DNA of 9,428 nucleotides, taken from Neisseriales bacterium (lineage in GTDB: Bacteria > Pseudomonadota > Gammaproteobacteria > Burkholderiales > UBA11063). The DNA lies in the NCBI GenBank assembly GCA_008017145.1, contig SSGY01000141.1:1-9428 (forward strand), written 5' to 3'. The notes beneath the pieces are model-generated. The model saw only the letters and a program-made list of their open reading frames with translations. It ran no database searches and was not told where the DNA came from. A program made the position numbers and the translations under genes. How positions within the stretch are numbered: position 1 is the first letter of the stretch; each line of letters opens with the position of its first letter. Positions 1 through 8,417 of this stretch are shown piece after piece.

Positions 1-451
1 GTGCAAACGACACGGTTTGCGGATTCTTTATTTTTATATGGTCTAGTTCCGCTTGCATTTCTGCTCCACAGGCTAAACCTTGAATAATTCTCGCTACTCC
101 AAGAATTATCAACGGCATCCACCATACAATTAGCATGTGAGTTGGAATTAAACCCATAGCTAGCGTCGAAACAATCAGCATTATTGTGATTCCACCGTCA
201 ACTAAACGTAAGTCTTGCACGGGTGCAATTTTGCTATATAAATGCATTCCCAGTGGGTGCATAATATAACCGATGATAAAAATTGAATATAATATTAAGA
301 TATTGTTGTTATTTAGTGAATCATTACCAAAAATATTTTTGATAAAATAGTTAGTCATGAATCCAAATATGATGAAATCATAAAACTCTAGAATGCTACC
401 AAGTGATGCCATAAAGATAGCTTTTTTTTCTCGTGGTGATAAGCCAAGCAT
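1..451 (-). CDS. MFS transporter, MHS-like, N-terminal part (truncated by window edge)
   Basis: The minus strand is open from an ATG at 451 to the window edge (150 codons, no stop). The start MLGLSPREKKAIFMASLG leads into LEFYDFIIFGF, the first-helix signature of metabolite:H+ symporter-type MFS proteins (compare EWFDF in E. coli ProP and KgtP). Further hydrophobic helices follow, and then IILGVARIIQGLACGAE, which matches the family's LLRxxQGxxxGGE around helix 4. It is therefore probably an inner-membrane proton symporter for a small organic solute; the substrate cannot be told. The helix 2-3 loop, normally GxxxDRxGRR, reads GMHLYSKIAPVQD, so the conserved Asp and Arg pair are missing. A GTG at 481 in the same frame is an alternative start; neither has a strong Shine-Dalgarno sequence. 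Family call fairly sure, activity unsure. Confidence 0.75.
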   Translation of the reverse strand, partial: MLGLSPREKKAIFMASLGSILEFYDFIIFGFMTNYFIKNIFGNDSLNNNNILILYSIFIIGYIMHPLGMHLYSKIAPVQDLRLVDGGITIMLIVSTLAMGLIPTHMLIVWWMPLIILGVARIIQGLACGAEMQAELDHIKIKNPQTVSFA

Positions 452-1002
452 CAGTAGTATTCGAATATTATTTACTATCACAGTGAAAGTACCACTTGAA
501 ATTTATGGTTTTATGTTATTTTATCTCAGTATATAGGAGATGAATAATCTTTATTTTTCTTTTATCAATATACGCCATAATATGTCTTAGCGCATATTGA
601 TCATGATTTCATATCGCTTTATTGCTGGCTGAGCTTGTAACTAACGGTAGTGTATTATTTATTATTTTATGTTTATTTAGTTAGTATAAAAAATCAAATT
701 TACTCTATACAGCAAGAACGCACTACTTATATTTATGGTCCAAGCTATTCGTTAGTTGAGACAAACGCTCACTGTGGTACTCAAAATTATTTATATAATT
801 ATCTCTGAATAAGAAATTAAAAACACGAGCTTTTTAATTATTTCAGCCATCTTTGATTTCTTTTAAAGATGTTTGAGATAGGAGGTATTATATCATCTTA
901 AAACGCATCAAACTAATCTAAGTCAATGTAAATTAATTCCAAATCGCTGCCACTCTCCGATAATGAAATGGTTACACTTTTACAGTATAATCCTCAATCA
1001 TA
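452..1002. other. AT-rich intergenic region, no gene seen
   Basis: About 550 bases with stops in every frame and no convincing gene. It holds the 5' side of the MFS gene and simple inverted repeats: an all-A/T stem at 815-823/831-839 with loop CACGAGC, and CATCTTT/AAAGATG at 848-854/865-871. AGGAGG at about 881-886 looks like a Shine-Dalgarno sequence but has no start codon at the right distance. Since transposase remnants lie just downstream, this is probably decayed mobile-element or spacer DNA. Confidence 0.5.
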
Positions 1003-1185
1003 ATGAATTACATAAATGGCTGGTGCAATCCAAATCGGATTAAATCAAAGCTAAGCTATCTGTCACCGAATGAATTTGAGGCAGTAACCTCTAGTGAAGT
1101 TTGGTCAGTAGAAATTTTCTTTAATACATTTTTCATAACTGAAAGTTGGGTTTATCAAACTAAATTATTTTATAATCATGACTAG
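1003..1185 (+). pseudogene. IS3-family transposase C-terminal remnant
   Basis: The first 27 codons read YINGWCNPNRIKSKL followed by SYLSPNEFE. This matches the C-terminal end of IS3-family OrfB (DDE) transposases, typically YNxxRxHSxLGYLSPxxFE. The family's His is Lys here and the Gly before YLSP is Ser, which suggests decay. Nothing upstream in any frame shows the rest of the catalytic core: there is an in-frame TAA 12 bases before the ATG, and the DDE residues are absent. Residues after about 27 (from 1084) no longer resemble a transposase. It is a leftover of an insertion sequence, not a working gene. No terminal inverted repeats could be identified. Confidence 0.6.
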
Positions 1186-1395
1186 GCAAAAAATACTTAC
1201 CGCAAGTAAATGAGCCAAATTTGAAAAATTGGTTTGCATCATTAGAAACATAGATGGGAAAGATCATCTGAAAGCTATTTTAGCTTATGAAGAAGGCCAT
1301 GATGTTTGTGATATTGCTGATATCTTAAAATCAGCAACTTAGCCGCATGCAATTATATCAACGATTATTTAAAGTTCAGAATATTTGATTATTAA
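1178..1395 (+). pseudogene. Broken helix-turn-helix (transposase-like) N-terminal remnant
   Basis: An ATG at 1178 starts MTRQKILTASK, then TGA at 1211. The same frame continues with AKFEKLVCIIRNIDGKDHLK and AILAYEEGHDVCDIADILK, ending at TAG 1340-1342. Shifting frame gives ACNYINDYLKFRIF from 1345 to TAA at 1393-1395. Joined, the pieces resemble the N-terminus of a transposase with a helix-turn-helix (xDIADILKxSxxTVYNYINDYL). One nonsense change and one frameshift are needed, so it reads as a pseudogene, probably of an insertion sequence other than the neighbouring IS3 remnant. The exact family is not recognised. It ends 8 bases before the Shine-Dalgarno sequence of the phosphatase gene. Confidence 0.4.
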
Positions 1396-1402
1396 TAAAT
1401 TT

Positions 1403-1410
1403 AAGAGGTG
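1403..1410 (+). promoter_or_regulatory. Ribosome binding site fixing a TTG start
   Basis: AAGAGGTG lies 7 bases before TTG 1418. No in-frame ATG or GTG is better placed, and the codons that follow encode a proper lipoprotein signal peptide, so the rare TTG start is supported. Confidence 0.65.
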
Positions 1411-1417
1411 TTAAATT

Positions 1418-2776
1418 TTGAATTCAGCAAAAATAAAATCTATAACTTTTGCTTTGTTAGCTAGTGGAATAATGACTGGGTGTGGTAGTGGTGGTAGCAA
1501 AGTTGATTCTGCCCCTGTCAACTCTCAGGCTAAGCTGAGTTCCGATGACTTAAATTTTATTTTTGTGCAGAGCTTTGAACCAAATGCGCAAGGAAATAAT
1601 TTATCTATCACTGGCTTTAACCATTCATTACAGTTTGGGCAGTTGTTAAACCAAATTACGGAGGGAAATATCAGTGCTGTTCTGTCATTGGATCCGTGGA
1701 GCCAGATTATTAATGGCTATCCCAATATGTCACCGATACAGAGTATCGAAAATTATGCAGTATTAAATGGAATTGGTATCTATGCGTTATTGCCAACTAC
1801 TATTGGCAACTATTATGAGCCAATATTTCCATCTGTGGCATATTATATTGAAGAAATAATCGGTCAAACCTCTCAAATTGGTGTTCCTAGCTCGGGAAAT
1901 TTTGTCATTGCATTGCCAAGTCAACAAATTAACCAGACTTTGGCTCAACTAAGTCAAAATCCAAATTTGTCCTTTACTTATACACCGCTTGAGAGCAATA
2001 ACTATCATCAATATGCCGTGCTATCCATAAATAATGTTGCCCAAGCTCAATCTGCAACCTATAATGATGGCATAATCTCATCTAATCAATATCCCAATCT
2101 GCAGTTAAATACTAATTCTGCTTGTCAGGAAAGTAGTGTTACATTTACGTTGCAGGGTACGGTACCTCCTAATATGAATCGCAATGAGACAGTATATCTA
2201 ATTCGCCATGTTGAAGCGCACCCGGTATACTCATTTGATAATGGTAATTATGTTTGTCAGGGGCAATGGCGGGCGATTGGTGCGGTTAATAAATTAGAGT
2301 CAGTTATTGGTGGATTACCAAATCTGGTCTATTCTTCAGATCCTGGCGATCCATATAGTTGTACTAATGGCAGCTCTTTTTTACCAGCAGAAAGCTGTCC
2401 GACCTATGTTCGTCCATCGTTAACCATCAACCCCTTTGTGATTAAAAATAGTATGCCACTTAATTTAGTTGCTGAGAGTAATTTTAACTGGAATAATTAT
2501 CAGGCAATGGCGCAGTATTTCTTTCAAGAGAGTCAGTTTAGCAATCAGACTATTCTGATCGCATGGGAACATGATACGGTAAACAGCATGTTAGATTATT
2601 TGATTGGGACTATTTATGACCAGCCAGAATCTGTTGCGCTAATCCCGACATGGGCTGGCAATGACTATGATACAATTTGGAAAATTCAACTGAATCAGAA
2701 TGGTCAGCTAACTTTTTCAAACACTTGTGAAGGGATTTCATCTGCAACTCTTCCGTTGTCGTGTCCAGCATTTTAA
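1418..2776 (+). CDS. Histidine phosphatase-family lipoprotein with a second, degenerate phosphatase-like domain
   Basis: Starts at TTG 1418 with AAGAGGTG at 1403-1410, 7 bases upstream. The 452-residue product has a lipoprotein signal peptide (FALLASGIMTGC; lipidated Cys22) followed by a Gly/Ser linker, so it is membrane-anchored on the periplasmic side. Residues about 255-425 are a histidine phosphatase domain: YLIRHVEAHP with Arg263 and phospho-acceptor His264, then LVYSSDP (303-309), then ILIAWEHD with the second catalytic His385. Residues about 44-240 look like a second copy: IFVQSFEP aligns with LIRHVEAH, AVLSLDP with LVYSSDP, and FVIALPSQQ with ILIAWEHDT. In that copy Arg-His is Gln51-Ser52 and the second His is Ser168, so it should be inactive. 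Substrate unknown. Several Cys residues (C236, C280, C315, C327, C437, C449) could form disulfides. Confidence 0.8.
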   Translation: MNSAKIKSITFALLASGIMTGCGSGGSKVDSAPVNSQAKLSSDDLNFIFVQSFEPNAQGNNLSITGFNHSLQFGQLLNQITEGNISAVLSLDPWSQIINGYPNMSPIQSIENYAVLNGIGIYALLPTTIGNYYEPIFPSVAYYIEEIIGQTSQIGVPSSGNFVIALPSQQINQTLAQLSQNPNLSFTYTPLESNNYHQYAVLSINNVAQAQSATYNDGIISSNQYPNLQLNTNSACQESSVTFTLQGTVPPNMNRNETVYLIRHVEAHPVYSFDNGNYVCQGQWRAIGAVNKLESVIGGLPNLVYSSDPGDPYSCTNGSSFLPAESCPTYVRPSLTINPFVIKNSMPLNLVAESNFNWNNYQAMAQYFFQESQFSNQTILIAWEHDTVNSMLDYLIGTIYDQPESVALIPTWAGNDYDTIWKIQLNQNGQLTFSNTCEGISSATLPLSCPAF

Positions 2777-2789
2777 GTTTTATACATCC

Positions 2790-2820
2790 GTCAGGATTAA
2801 CAATTGCTGCTAATCCTGAC
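2790..2820. terminator. Hairpin between convergent genes, probable bidirectional terminator
   Basis: GTCAGGATTA (2790-2799) and TAATCCTGAC (2811-2820) form a perfect 10-bp stem around an 11-base loop. It sits in the 52-base gap between the phosphatase stop (2776) and the ETF-QO stop (2829), where a shared terminator is expected. Neither side has a strong T run, so termination may be imperfect. Confidence 0.6.
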
Positions 2821-2828
2821 AAATTTGA

Positions 2829-4457
2829 TTACATATCACTGTATTGTGGGCCTGAGCCAGCTTCAGGAACAGTCCATGTGATATTTTGTCCAGGATCTTT
2901 GATATCACAAGCCTTACAATGAACGCAGTTTTGCGAGTTAATTTGCAAGGTTGGCTCACCGTGTTGTTTGACAATTTCGTATACCCCTGCCGGGCAGAAT
3001 TTAGTCTCTGGCGCAGCATAGTCCATTAAATTAAGCTTGATGGCCTGATAGTGATCTTTAAGCACCAAATGCACTGGTTGGCTGTCATCGTGAGTTAGAT
3101 TTGCCAAGTGAACTGATGATGCTTTATCAAAACTTACTTTATTATCATGTGGTGGGTAAGTTAATGGAATAAACTTAGATTTATGTTGTGTGCATTGATG
3201 ATCGGCATGTTTTATAGATAATGTCCACGGAGCATTACCTCGTAAAATATATTTTTCAAATGCAGTATAAAGCAATCCGATAATTCGTCCATATTGAAAC
3301 GCTGGGCGAATATTACGAACGGCTTTTAAGTCTTTGTAGAGCCAACTAGCTTTGAATAGCTCAGCGTAAGTATTAGCAACTGTTTTTTCATGGCGAATAG
3401 CATCCATTACGGCTTTTGCACCAAGCATTCCAGATTTCATTGCATTATGTACCCCTTTGATTTTTGGTACATTTAAAAATCCAGCGCTATCGCCAACCAG
3501 AATTCCACCTGCAAAACTTAGTTCTGGTAAAGCTTGCAACCCACCTTCAACAACAGTGCGTGCACCATATTCCAGACGCTCGCCATCCTCTAACAAATAG
3601 CGAATTTCGGGGTGCTGTTTGAAACGCTGAAATTCTTCATAAGGATTAAGGTATGGGTTTTTATAATCTAGAGCTGTGACTAATCCGATAGATAATAAAT
3701 TATCATTTAAGTGATAAACAAATCCACCACCATAAGTGCTGTTATTTAATGGATAGCCGATAGCATGTAATATGCTGCCGAGTGAGTGTTTTTTGCTACT
3801 AATGCGCCAAATTTCTTTGATTCCCAGACCATAGGTTTGTGGCTGTGAGTCTTTATCCAAAGCAAATTTAGCAATGATTTGTTTGCTAACTGAGCCACGG
3901 CAACCTTCTGCCAAAATAGTCTGCTTGGCACGAATTTCGATTCCCATTTGATAATTGGCAGTTGGTCGTCCTAGGCGATCCAGCCCCATATCTCCAGTGA
4001 TGATTCCTTTGACAGTACCATTCTCAATAATTGCTTCTTTGGCGGCAAATCCAGGATAAATTTCTACTCCGATTGATTCGGCGTATTCAGCGAGTTTACG
4101 GCACAGCTGACTCAGGCTGATAATATAATTACCATCATTGCGCCAATCGTGTGGAATTGGCATAGTATAGCTTTTTTCTGCGCCCATAAAAGCCAAACGT
4201 TCTTGTTTAACTTCAGTAGCAACTGGAAAATCAAGTTCTCGCCAATTGGGAATTAGTTCACTCAAACCGCGTGGATTCATTACGCAACCAGAGATAATAT
4301 GTGAACCAACTTCACTACCTTTATCTAAGATGCAAACACTAATTTCACTACCATTTTGTTCAGCTAGTTGTTTGAGGTGGATCGCGCTTGCCAAACCAGC
4401 AGGTCCAGCACCAACAACGACTACATCGTATTCCATTACATCACGTTGTACTGTCAT
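2829..4457 (-). CDS. Electron transfer flavoprotein-ubiquinone oxidoreductase (ETF-QO)
   Basis: This inner-membrane-associated enzyme passes electrons from reduced electron transfer flavoprotein (fed by acyl-CoA and amino-acid dehydrogenases) to ubiquinone through FAD and a 4Fe-4S cluster. The 542-residue product has the usual family length. It has an N-terminal FAD-binding Rossmann motif VVVVGAGPAGLAS (12-24) with an acidic residue after the second strand (ILDKG), the family segment SHIISGCVMNP (52-62), a second FAD-contacting motif GGILVGDSAGFLNVPKIKG (317-335), and a C-terminal ferredoxin-like cluster site, Cys488 (CPAGVYE) plus Cys511, Cys514 and Cys517 (CVHCKAC). All four ligands are present, so it should work. 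The start at 4457 lies 6 bases after the obg stop with a weak AGGTTA upstream; an ATG seven codons inside is less likely. It is probably co-transcribed with obg. Confidence 0.95.
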   Translation of the reverse strand: MTVQRDVMEYDVVVVGAGPAGLASAIHLKQLAEQNGSEISVCILDKGSEVGSHIISGCVMNPRGLSELIPNWRELDFPVATEVKQERLAFMGAEKSYTMPIPHDWRNDGNYIISLSQLCRKLAEYAESIGVEIYPGFAAKEAIIENGTVKGIITGDMGLDRLGRPTANYQMGIEIRAKQTILAEGCRGSVSKQIIAKFALDKDSQPQTYGLGIKEIWRISSKKHSLGSILHAIGYPLNNSTYGGGFVYHLNDNLLSIGLVTALDYKNPYLNPYEEFQRFKQHPEIRYLLEDGERLEYGARTVVEGGLQALPELSFAGGILVGDSAGFLNVPKIKGVHNAMKSGMLGAKAVMDAIRHEKTVANTYAELFKASWLYKDLKAVRNIRPAFQYGRIIGLLYTAFEKYILRGNAPWTLSIKHADHQCTQHKSKFIPLTYPPHDNKVSFDKASSVHLANLTHDDSQPVHLVLKDHYQAIKLNLMDYAAPETKFCPAGVYEIVKQHGEPTLQINSQNCVHCKACDIKDPGQNITWTVPEAGSGPQYSDM

Positions 4458-4463
4458 ATTTAT

Positions 4464-5825
<1,362 letters not shown>

Positions 5826-6440
5826 ATGAAATTAAATAGAAATATTCTCATTGCTTTGCTAGTTAGTTTAATTACAATTGCGGATATTAATGCTGAAGAG
5901 TGTAATTATCAGCAGTCGGTTAGTAGCGATTTTAGCTACCGGGATAGTTTGTCACAATATTCAAGCCCTAACTATCGAGATAGCTGGGGACCAAGACCTG
6001 CACACTACCCAGCTCCGACAATTCCTTCTGCTTGTGACCCAATAAAATGGCAGCAGCAGAGAATTGTTGCCGTTGCGGAGAAATACATTGGTCTACCATA
6101 CAAACACCATCATATACCTGGATTTGATAGTGGTGATGGAGTTGGGCTTGATTGTTCAAATTTTACCTCGTGGGTATACAATTATGGGCTGGGTATAAAA
6201 ATTAACAGCGATATTACCAAACAAGCAAATACGGCAGGACGAATGTTAGCGCCAGATGAACCATTGCAAGCAGGTGATCTATTATTCATCCGTACGATGA
6301 ATGACAGCAGAATTTCACACGTAGTAATCTATATTGATTCCGGACATATTATTGATGATCACGCTAGTGGAGTTAAAATTCGCGAGTTTAAAGGGTGGTA
6401 TAAGAATCATTTTGCCTATGCCCGCAGGCTCATAGATTAG
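5826..6440 (+). CDS. Secreted NlpC/P60 family cysteine peptidase (cell-wall hydrolase)
   Basis: This 204-residue product has a Sec signal peptide (MKLNRN basic end, hydrophobic ILIALLVSLITIA, likely cut after INA at 23), so it acts in the periplasm. A 50-residue Ser/Tyr/Pro-rich linker leads to an NlpC/P60 domain from about 78: AEKYIGLPYK, GLDCSNFTSWVYN with nucleophile Cys110, DLLFI (151-155), SHVVIYI with catalytic His165, and DDHASG with the probable third residue His179. NlpC/P60 enzymes usually cut the D-Glu-(meso)diaminopimelate bond of peptide stems in peptidoglycan; that substrate is inferred from the family. Between strand and nucleophile, HHHIPGFDSGDGVG is longer than in minimal members. 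ATG 5826 is preceded by TTAGG at 5811-5815. No strong terminator follows. Confidence 0.88.
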   Translation: MKLNRNILIALLVSLITIADINAEECNYQQSVSSDFSYRDSLSQYSSPNYRDSWGPRPAHYPAPTIPSACDPIKWQQQRIVAVAEKYIGLPYKHHHIPGFDSGDGVGLDCSNFTSWVYNYGLGIKINSDITKQANTAGRMLAPDEPLQAGDLLFIRTMNDSRISHVVIYIDSGHIIDDHASGVKIREFKGWYKNHFAYARRLID

Positions 6441-6558
6441 TACTTGTAGGTTATTTGATGGTCTACTCAATTTGAAATCAGGTGTATTAGTCGCATCATG
6501 TTATGCTTTTTGTGTTGTACTTCAAATTTTACCCTGCTTCAGTAACTGATTTGTTGCG

Positions 6559-6571
6559 AAATGTAACATTT
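6559..6571. promoter_or_regulatory. Dyad AAATGT-A-ACATTT upstream of promoter
   Basis: Perfect 6-bp arms around one base, ending 26 bases before the -35 box at 6598. Its centre is about 68 bases before the predicted transcription start, a usual distance for an activator site. No known regulator consensus is recognised. Confidence 0.3.
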
Positions 6572-6597
6572 GGTTTAAAGTGTAGGTGAAACTATAG

Positions 6598-6626
6598 TTG
6601 ACTGATTTGATTCTATATTATAGAAT
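6598..6626 (+). promoter_or_regulatory. Sigma-70-type promoter of the glycine-zipper cluster
   Basis: TTGACT (6598-6603, 5 of 6 to TTGACA), a 17-base spacer, then TAGAAT (6621-6626, 5 of 6 to TATAAT). This is the best promoter match I found in the window. Transcription would begin near 6633, giving a leader of about 120 bases before ATG 6754. It probably drives all three downstream genes, because their gaps are short and hold no evident terminator. Confidence 0.65.
6610..6626. promoter_or_regulatory. Perfect 17-bp palindrome over the -10 box (candidate operator)
   Basis: ATTCTATA-T-TATAGAAT has 8-bp perfect arms and ends exactly with the -10 hexamer. A protein bound here would block RNA polymerase, so it is a good repressor-site candidate. 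A perfect 10-bp palindrome AACTATAGTT (6590-6599) sharing CTATAG touches the -35 box, and a half-site-like ATAGAAT lies at 6731-6737. The regulator is not encoded in the window. Confidence 0.5.
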
Positions 6627-6715
6627 TTAGGAAGCATTATTTTATCGTAACTAGCTGAAATACAATGATATATCGTCAGAAGATCGGTCTGTGGCGTTTG
6701 TAGTAAGGTAAAATA

Positions 6716-6757
6716 ATGGCTTGTAAGAAAATAGAATATTGGGATTTTAGTTTATGA
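6716..6757 (+). CDS. Putative 13-codon leader peptide coupled to the first glycine-zipper gene
   Basis: ATG 6716 is preceded by AAGG (6705-6708) at a 7-base spacing, a better site than the one before ATG 6754. It encodes MACKKIEYWDFSL, and its TGA (6755-6757) overlaps the next start as ATGA. That overlap is a typical arrangement for translational coupling. It lies inside the predicted leader transcript. It has no attenuator-like run of one amino acid, and I see no terminator hairpin, so coupling is more likely than attenuation. Expression is unproven. Confidence 0.4.
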   Translation: MACKKIEYWDFSL

Positions 6758-7491
6758 ATTCAAGGGAAAGAAGTACTGGATATCGTTCCAGAGAGCAACG
6801 TTATAATAACGATGCTCCTCAAAAATCACGAGATCAACGTTATTACGATGAACCACGTCGTGACGATGGTTATCCTGAGCGTAATCGTTATGACGATCGT
6901 TATCATCAGTCAGATTATCGTCGTTCAAGTGGTGGCAAAAAATTTGTAATTGCCACCGTTCTACTTATTGGTGCAGTAGCAGTTGCCGCCGGTGCATATA
7001 AAGTATTTATGACCCCGCCACCAATTCCTCAGGCGCAAATTCTGTCGGTAAGTCCTAACTATGTATTTTCCAAAAAGGCTTACAATAGTTGTCATAAAGT
7101 ATCAACGACTTCGTATGTGCAGAATCAAAAAGATGGTACGAATGGTGCTTTAATTGGCGGTGCAACTGGTGCAATTGCAGGTGGTGTGATCGGGAATCAA
7201 ATCAAGCAAGGTGGTGGTGGAACTGCGGTTGGTGCTATTGTTGGCGGACTTGGTGGTGCTTTAGTCGGTCGCGAAGTCCAGCGTTCAAATCAACCAGACT
7301 ATGTTGCCAAGAAAAGTAGTTATGATAAGTGCGGGGTTGCGTATAAAACAGTTAAGCATCAATCGGGTTATAAAGTTCAATATCTTTACGAGAATGCTAC
7401 AGCAAATATTATTACGCAATCGCCATTGGCAGTTGGAGCAAAGCTTCCTTTAAATCAGTTGCAGTCTATGGCGCAGGTAACTACGCAGTAG
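6754..7491 (+). CDS. YcfJ-like glycine-zipper 2TM membrane protein (first paralogue)
   Basis: The 245-residue product begins with a disordered tail rich in Arg, Tyr and Asp (1-60; repeated DQRYYDEPRRDD-like units). One membrane helix follows (KKFVIATVLLIGAVAVAAGA, about 62-86, with basic residues before it), putting the tail in the cytoplasm and the rest in the periplasm. The outer part matches E. coli YcfJ in order: AQILSVSP (94-101), a first Cys (C113), a glycine zipper from GTNGALIGGATGAIAGG to GGLGGALVG (128-172), a second Cys (C193) in KCGVAYKTV, then GYKVQYLY. The two Cys may form a disulfide. Such zippers pack helices tightly and can oligomerise in membranes. YcfJ lacks the long Arg/Tyr tail. 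The start overlaps the leader ORF stop. Function unknown; family call firm. Confidence 0.85.
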   Translation: MNSRERSTGYRSREQRYNNDAPQKSRDQRYYDEPRRDDGYPERNRYDDRYHQSDYRRSSGGKKFVIATVLLIGAVAVAAGAYKVFMTPPPIPQAQILSVSPNYVFSKKAYNSCHKVSTTSYVQNQKDGTNGALIGGATGAIAGGVIGNQIKQGGGGTAVGAIVGGLGGALVGREVQRSNQPDYVAKKSSYDKCGVAYKTVKHQSGYKVQYLYENATANIITQSPLAVGAKLPLNQLQSMAQVTTQ

Positions 7492-7535
7492 CAATTTAAA
7501 TAGCAAATTTTTGAAAATGATAGAGTATGTTTAAA

Positions 7536-8366
7536 ATGAATAAATTTTTTTTGGTTATTTCGCTTAGTTTTGCTGGATTATCTGTTTACGCGGAAGAGCA
7601 TATTACGATTAATCGACAAGGCGGTGGTGAAACACATGTTAACGTTAGTCATGACGGTGCTTACCACCAGGGGCAGTATCATTCTGCGACTCACGAAAAT
7701 CTTAACACCTATGGCAATAATCGTTTAGGCAATGACAGATATAATAATGATACTGTGAATGTCTATGGACATAATGGTTATAATGGAGCATATAATGGTG
7801 GTTATCCACAGTATCGTGGTTGGAACCAAGGTCCAGTAGGGTTTAGTAATGGCTGGGGTAGCGGCTGGAATAACGGTTATAACAATGGTGGTTGGGGTGC
7901 TGGTCTGGCTGAAGGGCTAATTGGTGGCATTGCAGCAACTAGTTTATTTAACTATTTCTTCAATCACAATAATTCTACACCGGTTGTCTATTCAGGTGGT
8001 GGATATTCTTCTGGTGGTTCTTCTTCGTCTAGTGATATGTCAACTTCACCACCAGAAGATATTAATAATACCACTACAAACAACACCGTTGTTGAAGAGG
8101 ATGGATCTAATCCAGGATACTGGTTATTAGGTATTGGCGTACTAGTGCTTGCTGGTTTGGGTATCGCCTATGCCATGCGGGGTAACAAACGCAAAGAATA
8201 TTATCCTGATGAACGTCATGATAATTATTCTGCCAACCATCGAAGGTATGATGATCGGAGCTATGATTATCAAGACGAACCAGATGACTATCAAAGAATT
8301 GAACCTCGTCAATCTAACCGCTCCTATTCAGATACTCGAGTAAGACGCAGAGATAGACAAGTATAA
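7536..8366 (+). CDS. Asn/Gly/Tyr-rich single-pass membrane protein with Arg/Tyr/Asp-rich cytoplasmic tail
   Basis: I do not recognise a named family. From ATG 7536 the product has 276 residues; an ATG at 7527 would add three, but AGAG (7522-7525) is well spaced only for 7536. A Sec signal peptide (MNKFFLVISLSFAGLSVYA, cut before EEH) precedes an Asn/Gly/Tyr/His-rich stretch (about 28-120; units like YNGAYNGGY and NGWGSGWNNGYNNGG). A glycine-containing hydrophobic segment comes next (GAGLAEGLIGGIAATSLFNYF, 121-141), followed by a Ser/Gly/Thr linker. A clear membrane helix (YWLLGIGVLVLAGLGIAYAM, 195-214) is followed by RGNKRK. The C-terminal tail (215-276) is rich in Arg, Asp and Tyr and should be cytoplasmic, resembling the N-terminal tail of the upstream gene's product. 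It lies 44 bases after that gene and 51 before the next. Confidence 0.75.
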   Translation: MNKFFLVISLSFAGLSVYAEEHITINRQGGGETHVNVSHDGAYHQGQYHSATHENLNTYGNNRLGNDRYNNDTVNVYGHNGYNGAYNGGYPQYRGWNQGPVGFSNGWGSGWNNGYNNGGWGAGLAEGLIGGIAATSLFNYFFNHNNSTPVVYSGGGYSSGGSSSSSDMSTSPPEDINNTTTNNTVVEEDGSNPGYWLLGIGVLVLAGLGIAYAMRGNKRKEYYPDERHDNYSANHRRYDDRSYDYQDEPDDYQRIEPRQSNRSYSDTRVRRRDRQV

Positions 8367-8403
8367 ATAAAGACAGTGTGCAGATAATAATAAAAATTAT
8401 ATT

Positions 8404-8409
8404 AAAGGG
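8404..8409 (+). promoter_or_regulatory. Ribosome binding site of second glycine-zipper gene
   Basis: AAAGGG lies 8 bases before ATG 8418 and supports that start. The 51-base gap from the preceding gene holds no clear promoter or terminator, which favours co-transcription. Confidence 0.5.
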
Positions 8410-8417
8410 TAAGAATT

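Larger units (their letters stand above)
6441..6753. other. Intergenic region upstream of the glycine-zipper gene cluster
   Basis: No long coding region. The first half carries only a weak hairpin, GCAT/ATGC followed by TTTTT around 6493-6512. The second half holds the regulatory elements listed separately: a dyad at 6559-6571, palindromes at 6590-6599 and 6610-6626, a sigma-70-like promoter, and a short leader ORF from 6716. Confidence 0.6.

Noticed and set aside
540..590. Small ORF MNNLYFSFINIRHNMS with AGGAG just before it
   Set aside because: The AGGAG touches the ATG, so spacing is wrong, and the peptide shows no features.
815..839. 9-bp A/T stem with T run as a terminator
   Set aside because: The stem has no G-C pairs and there is no gene just upstream on either strand for it to serve.
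6493..6512. Terminator after the NlpC/P60 gene (GCAT/ATGC then TTTTT)
   Set aside because: A 4-bp stem is too weak to claim.
7517..7534. Five-codon ORF (MIEYV) ending just before the middle gene of the zipper cluster, as a second coupling leader
   Set aside because: Too short and without a clear ribosome binding site; easily due to chance.
7750..7900. Repetitive Asn/Gly/Tyr coding stretch as a tandem repeat or CRISPR
   Set aside because: Units differ in length and sequence and stay in frame; this is low-complexity protein, and there is no array of identical repeats anywhere in the window.
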